DNA of 64,000 bases, from positions 1-64,000 of the forward strand of contig JAIWYO010009566.1 in NCBI GenBank assembly GCA_020631735.1, written 5' to 3'. Below, piece after piece: positions 48,700-60,538 of this stretch. The DNA comes from Saccharum officinarum. Taxonomy: Eukaryota > Streptophyta > Magnoliopsida > Poales > Poaceae. Both the position numbers and the translations under genes were made by a program. The notes beneath the pieces are model-generated. The model was not told the DNA's origin. It saw only the letters and a list, made by a program, of their open reading frames with translations, and searched no databases. The stretch's first letter is position 1, and every line of letters begins with the position of its first letter.

Positions 48700-51600
48700 T
48701 ATAACACCCTAGGTGTTTATCACCAATTAAGTAGTGGGTTTGAGCTCAAACATGATAGATTAGGGAAGATGACGATGTCAAAGTCAAACCTATGGGGATA
48801 AGCCTTAACCTAAACTTGGATATTGCACCCTTGCTTACATATAGGCTCAATTAAAAGATATATGCTTGGGTGTTGCTATCAAAGTATCTTCACATGTCTC
48901 ATCTCAATAACTATCTATATTTAGCCCTGGAAAAGTTTCATGGAGTTTGGAATCAAAAAGTCACATGAAATGATAAGTTCCATTCCTATTGGAACTTGCA
49001 TCATTAAGTGAATGGAATTGTAGATCATCAGCCAAACCATGCAAACTTGCCCAAGTGACTCTAGATGAACTCTACAACAAAAGTCATGAAGGGTTTATTT
49101 TGAGCAAATGTCAAGAAATTGCCTCGATTGGCCTAAAACTCTAGTTTCGGCTTTATCGAGTTGCTACTTTGACCAAAGTGGAAGTTTAAGTTCTGTACCA
49201 GTTATGAGGTTTGACCTTAAACAAAAGTTGTAGCTCATCTTTTGTAGAACAAACTTTGTTTAATGGTTAAGAGCTAGTTTTTCCTCTAACCTAGTCAAAT
49301 AGAGCTCAAAAGGAGGAATCAGCTGCTGTTCCAGAGTCCAAGAATTTGGCTAAGTCCTAACTGGTGTTTTAGTTCATGTGCCATACTTTGGAGCCTTATA
49401 TCTCGCAACCCAAGCCGATCTAGACTTGGAGCCTTAAATGAAAGTTGTAGTTCAGTTCGTGCTCTGCAAATAATGTTTTTGGACCAAGGGTTAGATTTGA
49501 TTGGAAATAAGTCAAACCATGGCCCAAAGTTTAAATCTGCTGTAGTTTGTTTCAGACTTAGAAATATTCCAAGTCCAGGAATTCCAGCACCAATACCGGT
49601 TGGCATTCCGCGTTCTCCAATTTTTGTTAAGCAACTTAAGTTGAGCCAAATAGAAAAGTTGGAGTATATTCCTTGGAGAAGAACATGTAAAAAGTTGGAA
49701 TTTGTTGGATCAAGTTTGGCATCTCAAAACTAGTGAAAACCGAGCAAAGCTTAATCACTATCAAGTCGCTGACAGTGTCGACTTTGGAGCCTAATTACCT
49801 CCTAATATGTTGCTCTAATGGCCTATCACCCTTAATCAAGTTGGTAGACCAGTTAAAGATGAAGATCTTTTGTATAGGGCGTCTGTTCCGAATCTCGCTG
49901 GAATATGCTGAAATTGGATCTGAAGTCGGGCTGAGTCACGCGTACCACGTGTTCGCGTTTATGCCGCCGTGGCGTTCATGCAGCAGAGCGCGCTCCACCA
50001 TTGCCTAGAGCTGCTGTCGCGCGTCCTCCTTCATGCCGCGTGTCCACGCGCCCTGACCTCCTCCACCTCAGTCGCCATGCCCTCGGACCCCTCCACGCGT
50101 CGAGCACGCCCCCCTATCTCTTGGCAACGCGCCCGAGCTCCTCCCTCGCTCTGGAGCTTGGTGCTCCTGTGCCATGGCCGCCATGGCTGAGCCGTGCGGC
50201 CACCATTGTTCCCCCACTCAGCATCCTTTTCTCGCCTCACCACTTGCAGCACCGCCATCACCTTACCGAGCCCTATCCCCGGTGCACGCTCGCCAAGCCG
50301 GGAGCCACCGGAGACGTGCCTCCACCGTCTCGGCCACCGCCGCGCGCGGGTACTGCCATGGCCAGCAGGCCACAGGCCGCCACTGGCGAAATTGCGAGCG
50401 TCTGCAGGTGCGGCCAGGTGCCGACCTTCTCCGGCGTCGCCTCTCGTCACCAACGGGCCGTCGGGTTGCCTCCGCCGTCGTGTGCCGCCTTCCCTGTTGC
50501 GGTCGCGCGCGTGGCCAGGCCAGCGTGTGCCATCTCCGACGAAGCCACTTCCGCCCTTGAGTTCGTGTTGACCCAAGCATGCTCCGCCGCCACCGCTCGC
50601 CACTGGAGCGCCGCCCGGCTAGCCGGAGATCGGCCGGTCGGCATTTCCTCCCCTGCTCCTCTGTTCGTCCGGGGGAAGAAGGAGACCGTTTCCCCCCTCT
50701 CTGTCTCTCTCTGTGTTGATGACAAGCGGGCCCATCTGGGCAGTAGGCCCCACATGACAGCGCCACAAGTTGAGTAAACATCCGGGTGTACTTAGCATAT
50801 TTAGGGTTAGGATTGGTTTTCCTGTTTTTGAATTTCCATTTCATGTTAAATCTTTGAAAATTCATATCTCATGCTAGGTAATTCCAAAAATAGCAAAAGT
50901 GGACTTTTTGGAAACCTTGGGAAAAGATCTATGCATTGGAGTCATAAAATGTTAGATGTTTGTAGAAGTTTTCTGATGTCTTTATTTAAGCTTTAAAAAT
51001 GCTCTGAAAATGCTTGTAAACTTGACCAGAGCCATATCTGGAGTTTTAGAACTCCAAAAATAGTGATTCTTATTTTGTTAATTTTGTGATGACTTGTACT
51101 TGCTAGGAAAAATATTAGACACACTACTTGTTCACTGTTTTCTTAAAGTTTTGATTGACCTTGTTAAATAAGGAAATCTACATTATATTGCTTGTCATTT
51201 TCATATCTTGCGTTGTGTTGCTCCAAATGATGTGAAATTTTTTATGGTAGTCTTTTCATGCTATGGATGTACTGTGGTATAAATTTCATGGTCATTGCTT
51301 ACTGTATACTCAAGTTATTGATTTAACTTGTTTATAGCTTGATAAATAGCTTATAAATAATATATAAATGATAAAATAGAAAATATTGTTCCATTACCTT
51401 AGTATGATGTTTCTCTATCATATTGATTCATAATATGGCCTTGTGTTCACAGAAAATATTGAGTTTTAGGTTTAATTTGCTCTTACATGAATTATTGCAT
51501 TAGCTATTTGTCTTTTTCATAGAGGTTGATATACTTATTTAAATGGCTTGAAATTTGGACAGTAGACTTTTGAGAGCATTTGTAGACCCCTGTAATTTTG

Positions 51601-54163
51601 GTAGAATTTATTGTGCATTTTGATAGGTGTTCACAATTCCACCTAATTATCTAAATAAATTAAGAAAATGTATTAAAAGAATTTATTTGGTAATTGACAC
51701 TATGTTTTCTGATGTTCATTAGTCATGTGTGACATGTTGGTAAAGTTGGTTTGGTCTAATTATATGTTTGCAACATAAGTTAATAATTATTTCTTGCAAA
51801 TGAAGTTTCTGGACAGATCTGGAAACTTGGTAAAGTTCTTCATGATAATTTGCTTTATTGTGAAACTTGTTTGTACAAAAGTTGTAGATAATTTATATAT
51901 CTAGCTGCTGTTAAAATTTGGTGGCATTTGGCCATGTGATTTGGGGGTTATAGCTGTTTAAAGTTGGGTTACAGAATTGCTTACTCTCTGTCTTGTTAGA
52001 CCAGTTTCTGTGTTTGTGTAAATTTGACATGTTAAACTTTGGAATCATGCTGTGATGTTTAAAGATGAAATGTAGATAATTTCCTAAGCTTTTCAGAATG
52101 TCTTGCAAGTCATTTGGATTTATAAAACTCCAGATATGATTGATTTATGAAGCTACTATTTACAAGTCCAGAAATTAACATATTCTAGTTATAGTTGTTG
52201 CTTCACCCTGACTTGCTTTGCATGTTGCTACGTGTGATTCATGTCCTTGGTAATTAAGTTAAATACACCTGAGATCATGTGGAACTTGTGTGCCATGCTA
52301 AGTGTGCCCTCCTTGCTATCTTAGCATGTTGGTTTGTGTGATGTTATTTAAGCAAAGTGATGTGCTTAAGTGTCTTTAGTATAACCTTGTACTTGCCTTG
52401 TTTAGTATGTGATGCATCACCCATTGCATTTCCATGTATTCATACACTTGCATCTTACATCTCATCTAGGTACGCTAGATGCACTACGTGGAAGACATAA
52501 TGTGGAGCCAAACCCGAAGACGGTGTTTGGTGGATCCAAACTGGAAGATAGAAGGACCGGACAAGTAGTAGATTGGAGGTTGCTCGCCAAGTGACTTCAT
52601 CTGACATACTCTAACTTGAGTCAGACCCCAGGCAAGCCCCGGAGCATTATAAGCCTCCTACATTCAAAGCAATTAATTCTATATATGTTATAAGTATTGT
52701 TGCATTAAGTGGTAGGAGTTGGTTGAAAACCTTGCTGCATTATATTATTCCTTGTCCAGATATATGAATCTCTGAATCCTACATAGACTAGGATCGAGTA
52801 GATGCTTAGCCCTGCTTTAAGCGATAGAAGTTAAGTGATTTCCTATCACCTGCGAGATGTAGGGATATTCATATATGGCACGGTTGGCTATATTGCTATC
52901 GTGGAATGGAACCATGTGTTAATAAAATAAAATGAGACCGGGCGGGATGATGATAGTGAAGCGACAAGGCATGGAGGTCTTGGGTGTGAATCTATCCCCG
53001 TCTGAGTCGTTTAAGGACCGATTCGCTGTACGTCCTTGAGTCATGTTGAACGCAGTCTAACACTTAGTTGGCCGGATAAGTCGTTCCGACCGCGAAGCCG
53101 AGTAATGTGATTCAGGCCGGGAATCGAATGGTAGGTTGCTTCTTGGAGGAGAGAAAGGATGTGCTTGGGGACATTGGCGTGAGACCAAGGGGGGGTTAGA
53201 GTCCCTATCACCTGGCAGAGTGTCGTCCTTGGGGTCGCGACATCATTCGGACCCGTGATTCCAGAATCATATGAAAAGGTGGCCTGTGCGACCCTGGCAG
53301 GGGTCTGCACGGTGAGTGTTAGAAATACCCCTCCAGCTGGATAGGAATTCGATTCGAATCGCCGTCGCTCCCGATTAGTGAGCACTTGACTTGAGTAGCG
53401 GCAACATAGATTCCATTAAATTGAACGGATGGTTAATTGGATAACGATGGAAAGGTTGCCTCAATTTATACCTGCTATGGTTAATATTGTTTGCTCCTAA
53501 TAAAGTGAGTGCTCTAGTATAGGTTCTAATATAGATGACAGGCTAATGATAATTAACTTGATGCTTAAGCATTAATGACTACTTATCCATAATAAGCTTT
53601 TATGCAAAATGTTGTTAAGCTAGCCCACTTTATATCAGCCTTGCATGATCCTTGGTGTCACTTTATTTCTGGTTTCTCGCGGGTAAGTCTAGTTGAGTAC
53701 TTTGTCGTACTCAAGGTTTTATCCCCACTTGTTGCAGGTTGTGAAGTATCATGGCTACTGCAAGAGTTGGTTGGCTCCTGCCATAGAGGCGGAGTGTGAT
53801 CACGGGCATGATCCGTCTAAGTTATCTTATCTCTAATGCTTTTGTTGGAAGTCGATCGTGGTACTGGCATGTATTTGAAATAAGATTAATGTTAGTTTCA
53901 AATTACTTTGCTTCCGCTACTTTTCAAAGTAAGTTGTAATAACTTTGTTGAACTCCGATGTAAATTGATTTACTTGTGAAATGGTTATGACATGTGACTT
54001 GTTATGTTGAATCACTACGATCTTGGCTTGTATGTTGGTTGGTTTGAAATCCCTCGTGATTTCACTGGACTACCGGAGTTATATGGGCTCAAGTGCGAGA
54101 ATTTGATCACTTTGGTGATTGTTTTTGTACTTGTGCTCTTATAATTTGGACGGTTCTGTTACA
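48700..54163 (+). repeat. 3' LTR of the LARD-like element
   Basis: 5464 bp, nearly identical to 38559-44023. It begins TATAACACCCT, where the 5' LTR has TGTAACACCCC. The GC-rich island is repeated at about 49920-50780. Confidence 0.93.
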
Positions 54164-54876
54164 CTCCAAGCTCCTCAGCGTCAGGTCAGTTCTAGTAACG
54201 ATCTACAACCTGATTTTAGTGATTGGACACATCAGGTTAGAGATGACCTGATGCGCCCGAGCGTCCGGTCAATACAAGCCTCGCCTCGACACACGGAACG
54301 TCAGCAGAGGTCAGCGGGGTTGCTTTACTTCAGCGCGTCCAGTCTCAAGGACCCGTCAGCTTCCGATCGCTCGCCGAGCAGAGCACCTCGACTGCAGCTG
54401 ATGACCGGACGTAGCTCCGAGTCAGATCCCGCGTCAGGTGCGGCGTCCGGTCACAGACCAACGTCACCTTTTCTTTTTCTATATCCTCAACCGCTTCGCC
54501 CTTGCTTCCCAATTACTAGCCACAAAGTGTAGAACTTGTGTGCACATGTGTTAGCATTTTTTAAAGCATTTTACAAGGGTCAAAGTTAGCTCACTAGGTT
54601 CCTAAATGCATATGCAAGAACCATGTCACCTAGTGGCACTCGATAAACCATTTAGCCAAAGATTATCCATCGTTATAGTATGGCTATCGATCCTAAATCA
54701 CACACACCCTCTATGATGTCTTGAGTGCAAACCAAAAATGGCTCCTATCATTATACCTTTGTCTTGAGCCCATTTTTGTTTTTCTCTTTCTTCTTTTTCA
54801 AATTGGAGCACTTGATCATCATCACATGTGATCATCTCTTCATTTCATGTGATCATCACCTTCTCTAGAGTCTCAC
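54164..54876 (-). repeat. Family A 3' LTR, segment 2 (U3)
   Basis: Continues the LTR after the LARD: CTCCAAGCTCCTCAGCGTCA, then a stretch matching 25065-25420 (ACAAAGTGTR...GTTAGCATTTT...GTGGCACT...TTATAGTA). It contains several CGTCCGGTC-type motifs at 54240-54450 and ends at CTCAC (54872-54876), the target of the small gypsy element. Confidence 0.88.
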
Positions 54877-55261
54877 TGTCGATGAAATGTGGTCGGCAGT
54901 CCATCGAGGGGTATGCCTGTGATGGTAGATTAGTCGGTAGACAGGTGTGCAAGACACGAACCGGATGGTAATAGGACACAAGACACAAGATTTATACAGG
55001 TTCGGCCGCCATTGTGGCGTAATACCTACGTCCTGTGTCCCGTTAATTTATATTGATTGCGGATAATGAATATGGGACCCCCGCCTCTCCTTATATACTT
55101 TAGAGAAGGAGGGTTACAAGTAAAGTATTCCATCTGGTACTATTACAATATCTAGTACAGCCTGTAATCTTGCGATGTACGTCTTGATCTTACGAGCGGA
55201 GCCATCTGAGATGGTGCGGCCCATGTACCATCTTGTGGTACCGGGGGTTTATACCCCCACA
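54877..55261 (-). repeat. 3' LTR of the deleted gypsy element
   Basis: TGTCGATGAAATG to ATACCCCCACA on the plus strand. It differs from its partner at scattered sites, including TG against TA at the inner/outer terminus. Confidence 0.9.
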
Positions 55262-57037
55262 GCTAGTCCCCGAGCGCCATGTATTCTGATGCGACAAACA
55301 CCATCTTAACCTTCTCTGAATAGTGAGGCTTGAGTTCTTAACGCCTTCGACCAGTCAAAAAGGCATCCGAGCAGTTGTTGCAAATGTTGTTATCAGAGAA
55401 GTAGGTTGTCCAAAAAATGCATGGTGCTCAAGAAAAAAGAAAAAGATTTCTTTCCTAGTGAAGTGTGCTCACTTGTATTTCTGAAAAGAAATGTAAGCAG
55501 GGTAAACAAAAGCGTAGGGGTCGAAAAATAAACACATTCACCGCAAGGTGAAGTGTGCCCACTTAGTCCCCGAGCCTGGTAGTAGGTGACGTAGGCACGT
55601 GGTGCCAGTGTCTAAAATGAATCTTCATAGAAACTTGATACTGAGATGCATCGACAGGTGCATCGTACCGATATAGTCCCCGAGCTTGCTAGAAAGTGAA
55701 GTATGAGACTTGTAGCAAGGTATAAAGAAAAATAAGTCTCTCAACTATATGTGAGTCGAATTCGCATGTAGCCAAGGAGAACAATCCCCGAGTGTTGGTC
55801 GGGTGGTCGAGGAGGCAGTCCCCGAGCGCTGGTCGGGTAGCGAACGACTAAATCCCCGAGCATAGCCCGAAATTCCTGCAATATAAATATGTAGAATGGT
55901 AGTACATGGTGTATAAAATAAGAAATTATGGAGAAAATCAACTATGAAGAAGTAGCATATGACCATAATGTGATAAAGCAGTCAGTGCTTTGTAAACATT
56001 AAACACGTTATAGTGGAGCAGTCAGTGCCCTTATGTGTTTGTGATGTAAATATAGCGTTAGAACGTGGTGGTTCTGTTAGCTGTTTTTTTCAGTTAGCTC
56101 AACGAACTATCCCATCCTAGAGTTTGTTGTCAGCTCTGGTTCGACTAGCGTCCGGAGTGCGAGGCGTGGAGCCTAGGCACGCGTGAGAGCACTGGTCTGG
56201 GCAGAGAGCTACTGCCGACCACCCGGAACGCAGAGGGCGGATCTCATGCATGTGTTGGGTGAGGCCGAAGACAGTGCCTGCTCTGAGAAACTCGTGTAGG
56301 AAGGATAGCTGATCGATTAACTATGTTAAAAGATATATACATGTTTAAGATTGTATGTATGGAGAAATTTGACGTTGAGCACACCCTTTGGGTGGTCGTC
56401 AAAGAATCATGAAGACAATAGCATGGAGATATATCATGGTGATATATGAAGTTTGGAGAATATTTAGAAAAATATTAAAACATGACTTAGCTTTAGTCAA
56501 GATGTTATCTGGTCGGTGGCGATGAAATTATCCGGCCTTCGAGCTTCCCGACTTGTCGTGATGACGGTGGTCGCGGTTGTCGTAGCGCCGTCCTTCGTGA
56601 TGATCAGTATTGCGACGCGACAGGTGGTCGGAGACCGAGTAGCTTGCTAGGCAACTTGGAGGATCGCTTGAGATGTCTAGGCAGCTCGGACGAGTACGCA
56701 TCGGAGTAGTAGGCGAATAGGCCTAGTAGTCAGAGCCCATGTGCAAGACGTGATCTGAAAAGGTTTCTGCCGCTGAAGTCGCCGAGGCCGTCGTTGCCGA
56801 GTTAATTCTCGATATTAATCTCAGCGAGCTCTAGGGTAACGTTAGTGAAGTAGATCGCGAACGAGGAAGATGAGTCGTTACATGCAAAAAAATCAATTTG
56901 TATTAGATATTCGAAGAGCAGATTGATCTAATTAACAACGTAGAACGACTCACCCGATCTTTCAGTAGATAATTAACGAAAATTTCCATCTGGCTCGCCT
57001 GGGAGTTTGTACGCACACCCCCTACCTAGCGCGCCAC

Positions 57038-57422
57038 TATCGACGAAATGTGGTTGGCAGTCCATCGAGGGGTATGCCCGTGATAGTAGATTAGTCGGTA
57101 GACAAGTGCGTAAGACACGAACTGGATGGTAACAGGACACAAGACACAAGATTTATACAGGTTCGGGCACCATTGTAGCGTAATACCTACGTCCTGTGTC
57201 CCATTATTTTGTATTGATTGAGGATGATGAATATGGGACCCCCGCCTCTCCTTATATACTTTGGAGGAGGAGGGTTACAAGTAAAGTATTCCATCTGGTA
57301 CTACTACAATATCTAGTACAGCCTGTAATCTTGCGATGTACACCTTGATCTTACGGGTCGGGCCATCTGAGATGGTGCGGCCCATGTACCATCTTGTGGT
57401 ATCGGGGGTTTATACCCTCACA
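57038..57422 (-). repeat. 5' LTR of the deleted gypsy element
   Basis: TATCGACGAAATG to ATACCCTCACA on the plus strand, adjoining the primer site at 57019-57037. Confidence 0.9.
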
Positions 57423-57530
57423 CTCACCGTGCTCCACACTTGGATTGCACCAACCTAGCTCATATCACCACTCATGACAAAGGTTAGTGCTAGGTTTCAT
57501 CAATTATCTAAAACCAAACTAGGGCTTTCA
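57423..57530 (-). repeat. Family A 3' LTR, segment 3 (5' terminus)
   Basis: Resumes after the gypsy insertion (CTCACCGTGCTCCACACTTG) and ends AACTAGGGCTTTCA, identical in type to the terminus at 25506. Confidence 0.88.
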
Positions 57531-57545
57531 ATCTCCCCCTTTTTG
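57531..57545 (-). other. Polypurine tract of the copia-type element
   Basis: The minus strand reads CAAAAAGGGGGAGAT immediately before TGAAAGCCC of the LTR. Confidence 0.82.
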
Positions 57546-57929
57546 GTAATTGATGACAACCTTTTCACAAAGATATTAAATAAAATCTTTTTGGATTCAT
57601 GTTGCTTGCCCAAGCATTTTACCTTGTGTAAAGATTATGGACAAGTTTTATCAACCCAAATTGGTAGGATTAGCTCCTCATACATATGTGCTAAGAGTTT
57701 GGACTTGAAAGCTTGCACATATGCATAGTTAGGAAGTGTGGGGAAGTAATGACTACCAAATGATGCTAAGGTGTAAAAATTGGACCTTTGAAGCATAATA
57801 CCAATCAAAGTTGCCATTTGAACATCATCCTTAGCACCATGATTTGCTTGATAACACTTTAAAATAAAGGCAAACTAGATACCTCGTGAGATCAACATTA
57901 GAAACAAGGCTCTAGTACCACAAAGAGAG
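57546..57929 (-). other. Residual 3' internal region of the copia-type element
   Basis: AT-rich DNA between the gag remnant and the purine tract, without a coding frame. The deletion that removed pol must lie near its right edge (about 57880-57930). Confidence 0.5.
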
Positions 57930-58695
57930 CCATGGCCTCATCATCAATGTCACTAGCATCTTCATCATCACTTGATTCTTACTTCTTTGACTTGCCCTTG
58001 TTCTTAGATGATGAGCTAGCCTTGAATGCTACACTCTTCTTCTTCTTGTCTTCATCTTCCTTCTACTCATCCTTGTTGACCCTCTCCCTTTCCACATGGT
58101 ATGTCTCTTGTGTCATGACATCACCTAGTACTTGGTTAGGGGTTATATACTTCAATCCTCCTCTAATGATGATCAGTATCAATGTCTCAAATCTAGGAGG
58201 TAAGCACATCAAGAACTGACGAGAGACATCATCATCATTGATCTTCTCTCCCAAAGCCTTCAAGTCATTGACAATTACTTGCAATCTATGGAATATCTCC
58301 AGAATGCTCTCATCATCCTTCATCTTGAAGCTTGTCATTTTGTCCTTAAGGCGGTATAGCTTGGCACTTTTCACCGCCGGTGTGCTCTCATAGGTCTCCT
58401 CCAATCTCTTCCACACTTCACTAGCTTTCTCACAATCCTTGATTTGCTCAAACACCTTGGAATCAATGGCATTGTAGATGGTGTTGAGAGCCAATGTATT
58501 GCATTGTTTGTTGGCCTTGTCGATGTTGGTGAGATTGTCCGGATCAAGAATCACATAGTCACTCTCGGTCACGTCTCACACTTGGTTATTAATTGAACCA
58601 AGATACATCTTTATCTTTCTCTTCCAATAGTCATAGCATGTACCATCAAAGAACGGTGGTTTGCCCCCCACATGGTTAAACATAATTTGAGCCAT
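57930..58695 (-). pseudogene. Copia gag remnant (UBN2-type)
   Basis: The frame starts at ATG 58695, 47 bp after the primer site. It shows KPPFFDGTCYDYWKRKI, then KLYRLKDKMTSFKMKDDESI and LKALGEKINDDDVSRQFL, the signature of UBN2/copia gag capsid regions. Stops interrupt it: TGA near 58577 (at a conserved Trp position), TAG at 58065-58063, and a further stop within the Lys/Ser-rich tail. The zinc knuckle, protease and pol that should follow are missing. It is a non-functional remnant; the 510-bp stretch 58572-58063 is the longest open piece. Confidence 0.85.
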
Positions 58696-58741
58696 CTTTT
58701 GACACTGAGGTTGTTAAGCCTTCAATCAAATGGTGACCACA

Positions 58742-58753
58742 GCTCTGATACCA
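58742..58753 (-). other. Primer-binding site, initiator-Met tRNA
   Basis: The minus strand reads TGGTATCAGAGC, a perfect 12-base match to the classical plant tRNA-iMet site, two bases from the LTR end. Confidence 0.92.
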
Positions 58754-58755
58754 CT

Positions 58756-60538
58756 TGAAAGGTCCTAATATGGCTAGAGGGGGATGAATAGCCTATTTAA
58801 AATCTCTACAAAGCATTAGAGCAATTGATTAGTATAACAAATGGCGTAATGCAATTTTGCTCTAGCCCTACAAGAGTTGCAAGCCACCTACCAAATAATT
58901 CTAGTTGCTATGATCACTATCACACACAACAAGTTAGGTCACTATTCACTAAGCTAGTATGCTCTCAAAGACTAACTAAAGAGCCACACTAACCACACTA
59001 ACAAGCTCTCAAAGACTAAGTACACTAAAGAGCTTGACAACTAGTTTGCGGGAATGTAAATGAGTGAGTAGGGTGATTATACCGCTGCGTAGAGGAGTGA
59101 ACCAATCACAAGATGAACACCAATTCAATCACCTGGAGAATACCAAATAGCAAGAGACAACTGATTTTTCTCTCGAGGTTTACGTGCTTGCCGGCACGCT
59201 AGTCCCCGTTGTATCGAGCAACACTTGGTGATTCTGTGGCTAATAGGTATCACACACCTAGCCCACCACAAGAGGCGCTACGAGAACCTGCCCATAAGTA
59301 AGGTAACTCAATGACACGAGCAATTTACTAGAGTTACCTTTTGGCGCTCTGCTGGGGAAGACACAAGACCCCTCACAATCACTGGGAGACGGCCACGAAC
59401 AATCACCAACTCATGCCAATTCTCCTCCACTGCTCCAAGCCGTTTAGGTGGTGACAACCACCAAGAGTAACAAGAAATCCACAACCACAACAACCCCCAA
59501 GTGCCACTAGATGCAATCACTCAAGCAAATGCACTTGGAATCACTCAATCTCACTTTGGATTCGCAATCAAGCAAGAGAGATGAGTGGGAGGGGGATTGT
59601 TCAGCTCACAAGGATGCTAAGAATGTCAAAAGTCCAAGAAAGATGCCTTGGAGTCGACCCCCTTCTATTTATAGAGCCCCCTTAGCTCAAAGAGCCGTTA
59701 GGGATTCGTGGGTGACCGAACGCACTAACCGGACGCACCTCAATGTCCGGTCGGCCAGCGCCCGGTCATCCCCGATCGTCCACATGGCTGGTATCAAAGC
59801 TCATATCAATAGCTCAAAAGCAATAGTAATGTGAAGTCCAATTGATAAGCTTGGTGAAGACCAATCATCATAGATAAATTCATTCTTCACCCATATGATT
59901 TGAGAACCACTAATGATCAAGTGCACTATCTTGAGTTATGATTGGCTTGCTTCATCTTTTGCTCATTGTGCTTGCATGAGAGAACTAATGTGAGAATACC
60001 ACTTGAAATGCAATAACTAGCTCTCTTTTGGATGTTGCTTGCTTTTCTTGATCAATCCTTTTGATTGTTTCAACTAAGCATCTCAAATGTCCCTCGGATC
60101 ACCACTTTCATGTTAGCCTTCCAAGTCTCAAACTTGGTTTACCTACCAAAGGCGGCAAGCCCCTACCAAAGGAAGAAGTGACCTCTCTCCAAAGAACAAT
60201 TCTTGATACTTACTTGAAATGACATTGTTTGATTGATCCTAGTGATGGACTTAATTTGATGAGTAACCTTGAATCCTTCATTAAGTTCTTTTTCTTTCTA
60301 CTTGTTTAAGTCATTTTCTTTCTACCAAATGATCTTCAATCATTACTAGAACTTAGACTTCATCTTCATCTTGAGTTTGATCTTGATCTTCAAATTTGAG
60401 TACCAAATATGTACACCAAGTACATTCCACAATCAAATAGCATTATACTCATTGCTTGTCATGCCTCTAGATCAATCCAAAACCAAACTTAGGTACCTCA
60501 AACACTAGTAAACATGGTTCCAACTTGAGGACCTTTCA
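58756..60538 (-). repeat. 5' LTR of the copia-type element
   Basis: 1783 bp with 10-bp inverted ends (TGAAAGGTCC...GGACCTTTCA). The half next to the primer site matches family A (37448-38440), including TATA (CTATAAATAGA on the minus strand, 59674-59664). The outer half (about 59790-60538) does not match the family A U3 at 54169-57530. Confidence 0.85.
59664..59674 (-). promoter_or_regulatory. TATA box of the family A LTR
   Basis: CTATAAATAGA on the minus strand, conserved at 38359-38349. CGTCCGGTC-type motifs lie just upstream (59710-59790). Confidence 0.65.

Larger units (their letters stand above)
38559..54163 (+). mobile_element. LARD-like LTR retrotransposon with ~5.46-kb LTRs
   Basis: Starts TGTAACACCCC, ends CTGTTACA, and is flanked by the perfect target duplication CTCCA (38554-38558 and 54164-54168). 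The LTRs are 5465 bp (38559-44023) and 5464 bp (48700-54163) with few differences: about 14 in the first kilobase by eye. The internal domain (44024-48699, 4676 bp) has a primer-site-like sequence and a purine tract at its ends but no gag, protease, RT or integrase motif on either strand. Very long LTRs and a non-coding interior match the definition of a large retrotransposon derivative (LARD), which depends on proteins of another element. The TGTAAC...TTACA ends and the Met-type primer site suggest a Ty3/gypsy parent. Confidence 0.92.
54877..57422 (-). mobile_element. Deleted Ty3/gypsy element, 385-bp LTRs
   Basis: Two 385-bp LTRs (54877-55261 and 57038-57422) flank a 1776-bp interior, with the target duplication CTCAC outside (54872-54876 and 57423-57427). 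Orientation comes from the primer site on the minus strand next to the right-hand LTR (TGGCGCGCTAGGTAGGGGG), which resembles that of the element at 1-6403. No gag-pol motif remains. The interior has six GTCCCCGAGC-type motifs between 55263 and 55862. The family could be mobilised only by a related autonomous element. Confidence 0.92.
37448..60538 (-). mobile_element. Copia-type retrotransposon (family A) with two nested insertions
   Basis: In minus-strand order: LTR (60538 to 58756), a perfect initiator-Met primer site, a broken gag, a purine tract, and a second LTR (57530 to 37448). The second LTR is split by a 15.6-kb LARD-like element (38559-54163) and a 2.5-kb gypsy element (54877-57422). 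The internal domain is only 1.2 kb, so pol is deleted. The two LTRs match over their R/U5 side but not over U3, and no TSD joins the outer ends, so this is probably a recombinant of two related elements. The LTR ends, primer site and gag style resemble SIRE/Maximus-type copia elements; that placement is inferred. Confidence 0.8.

Noticed and set aside
50001..50777. 258-codon frame in the GC island of the 3' LTR
   Set aside because: It starts at a non-ATG codon, and the same region in the 5' LTR opens in different frames, so it is not conserved between LTRs that are about 98-99% identical.
57927..58219. Serine/leucine-rich plus-strand frame
   Set aside because: It is the antisense of the Lys/Ser/Asp-rich tail of copia gag.
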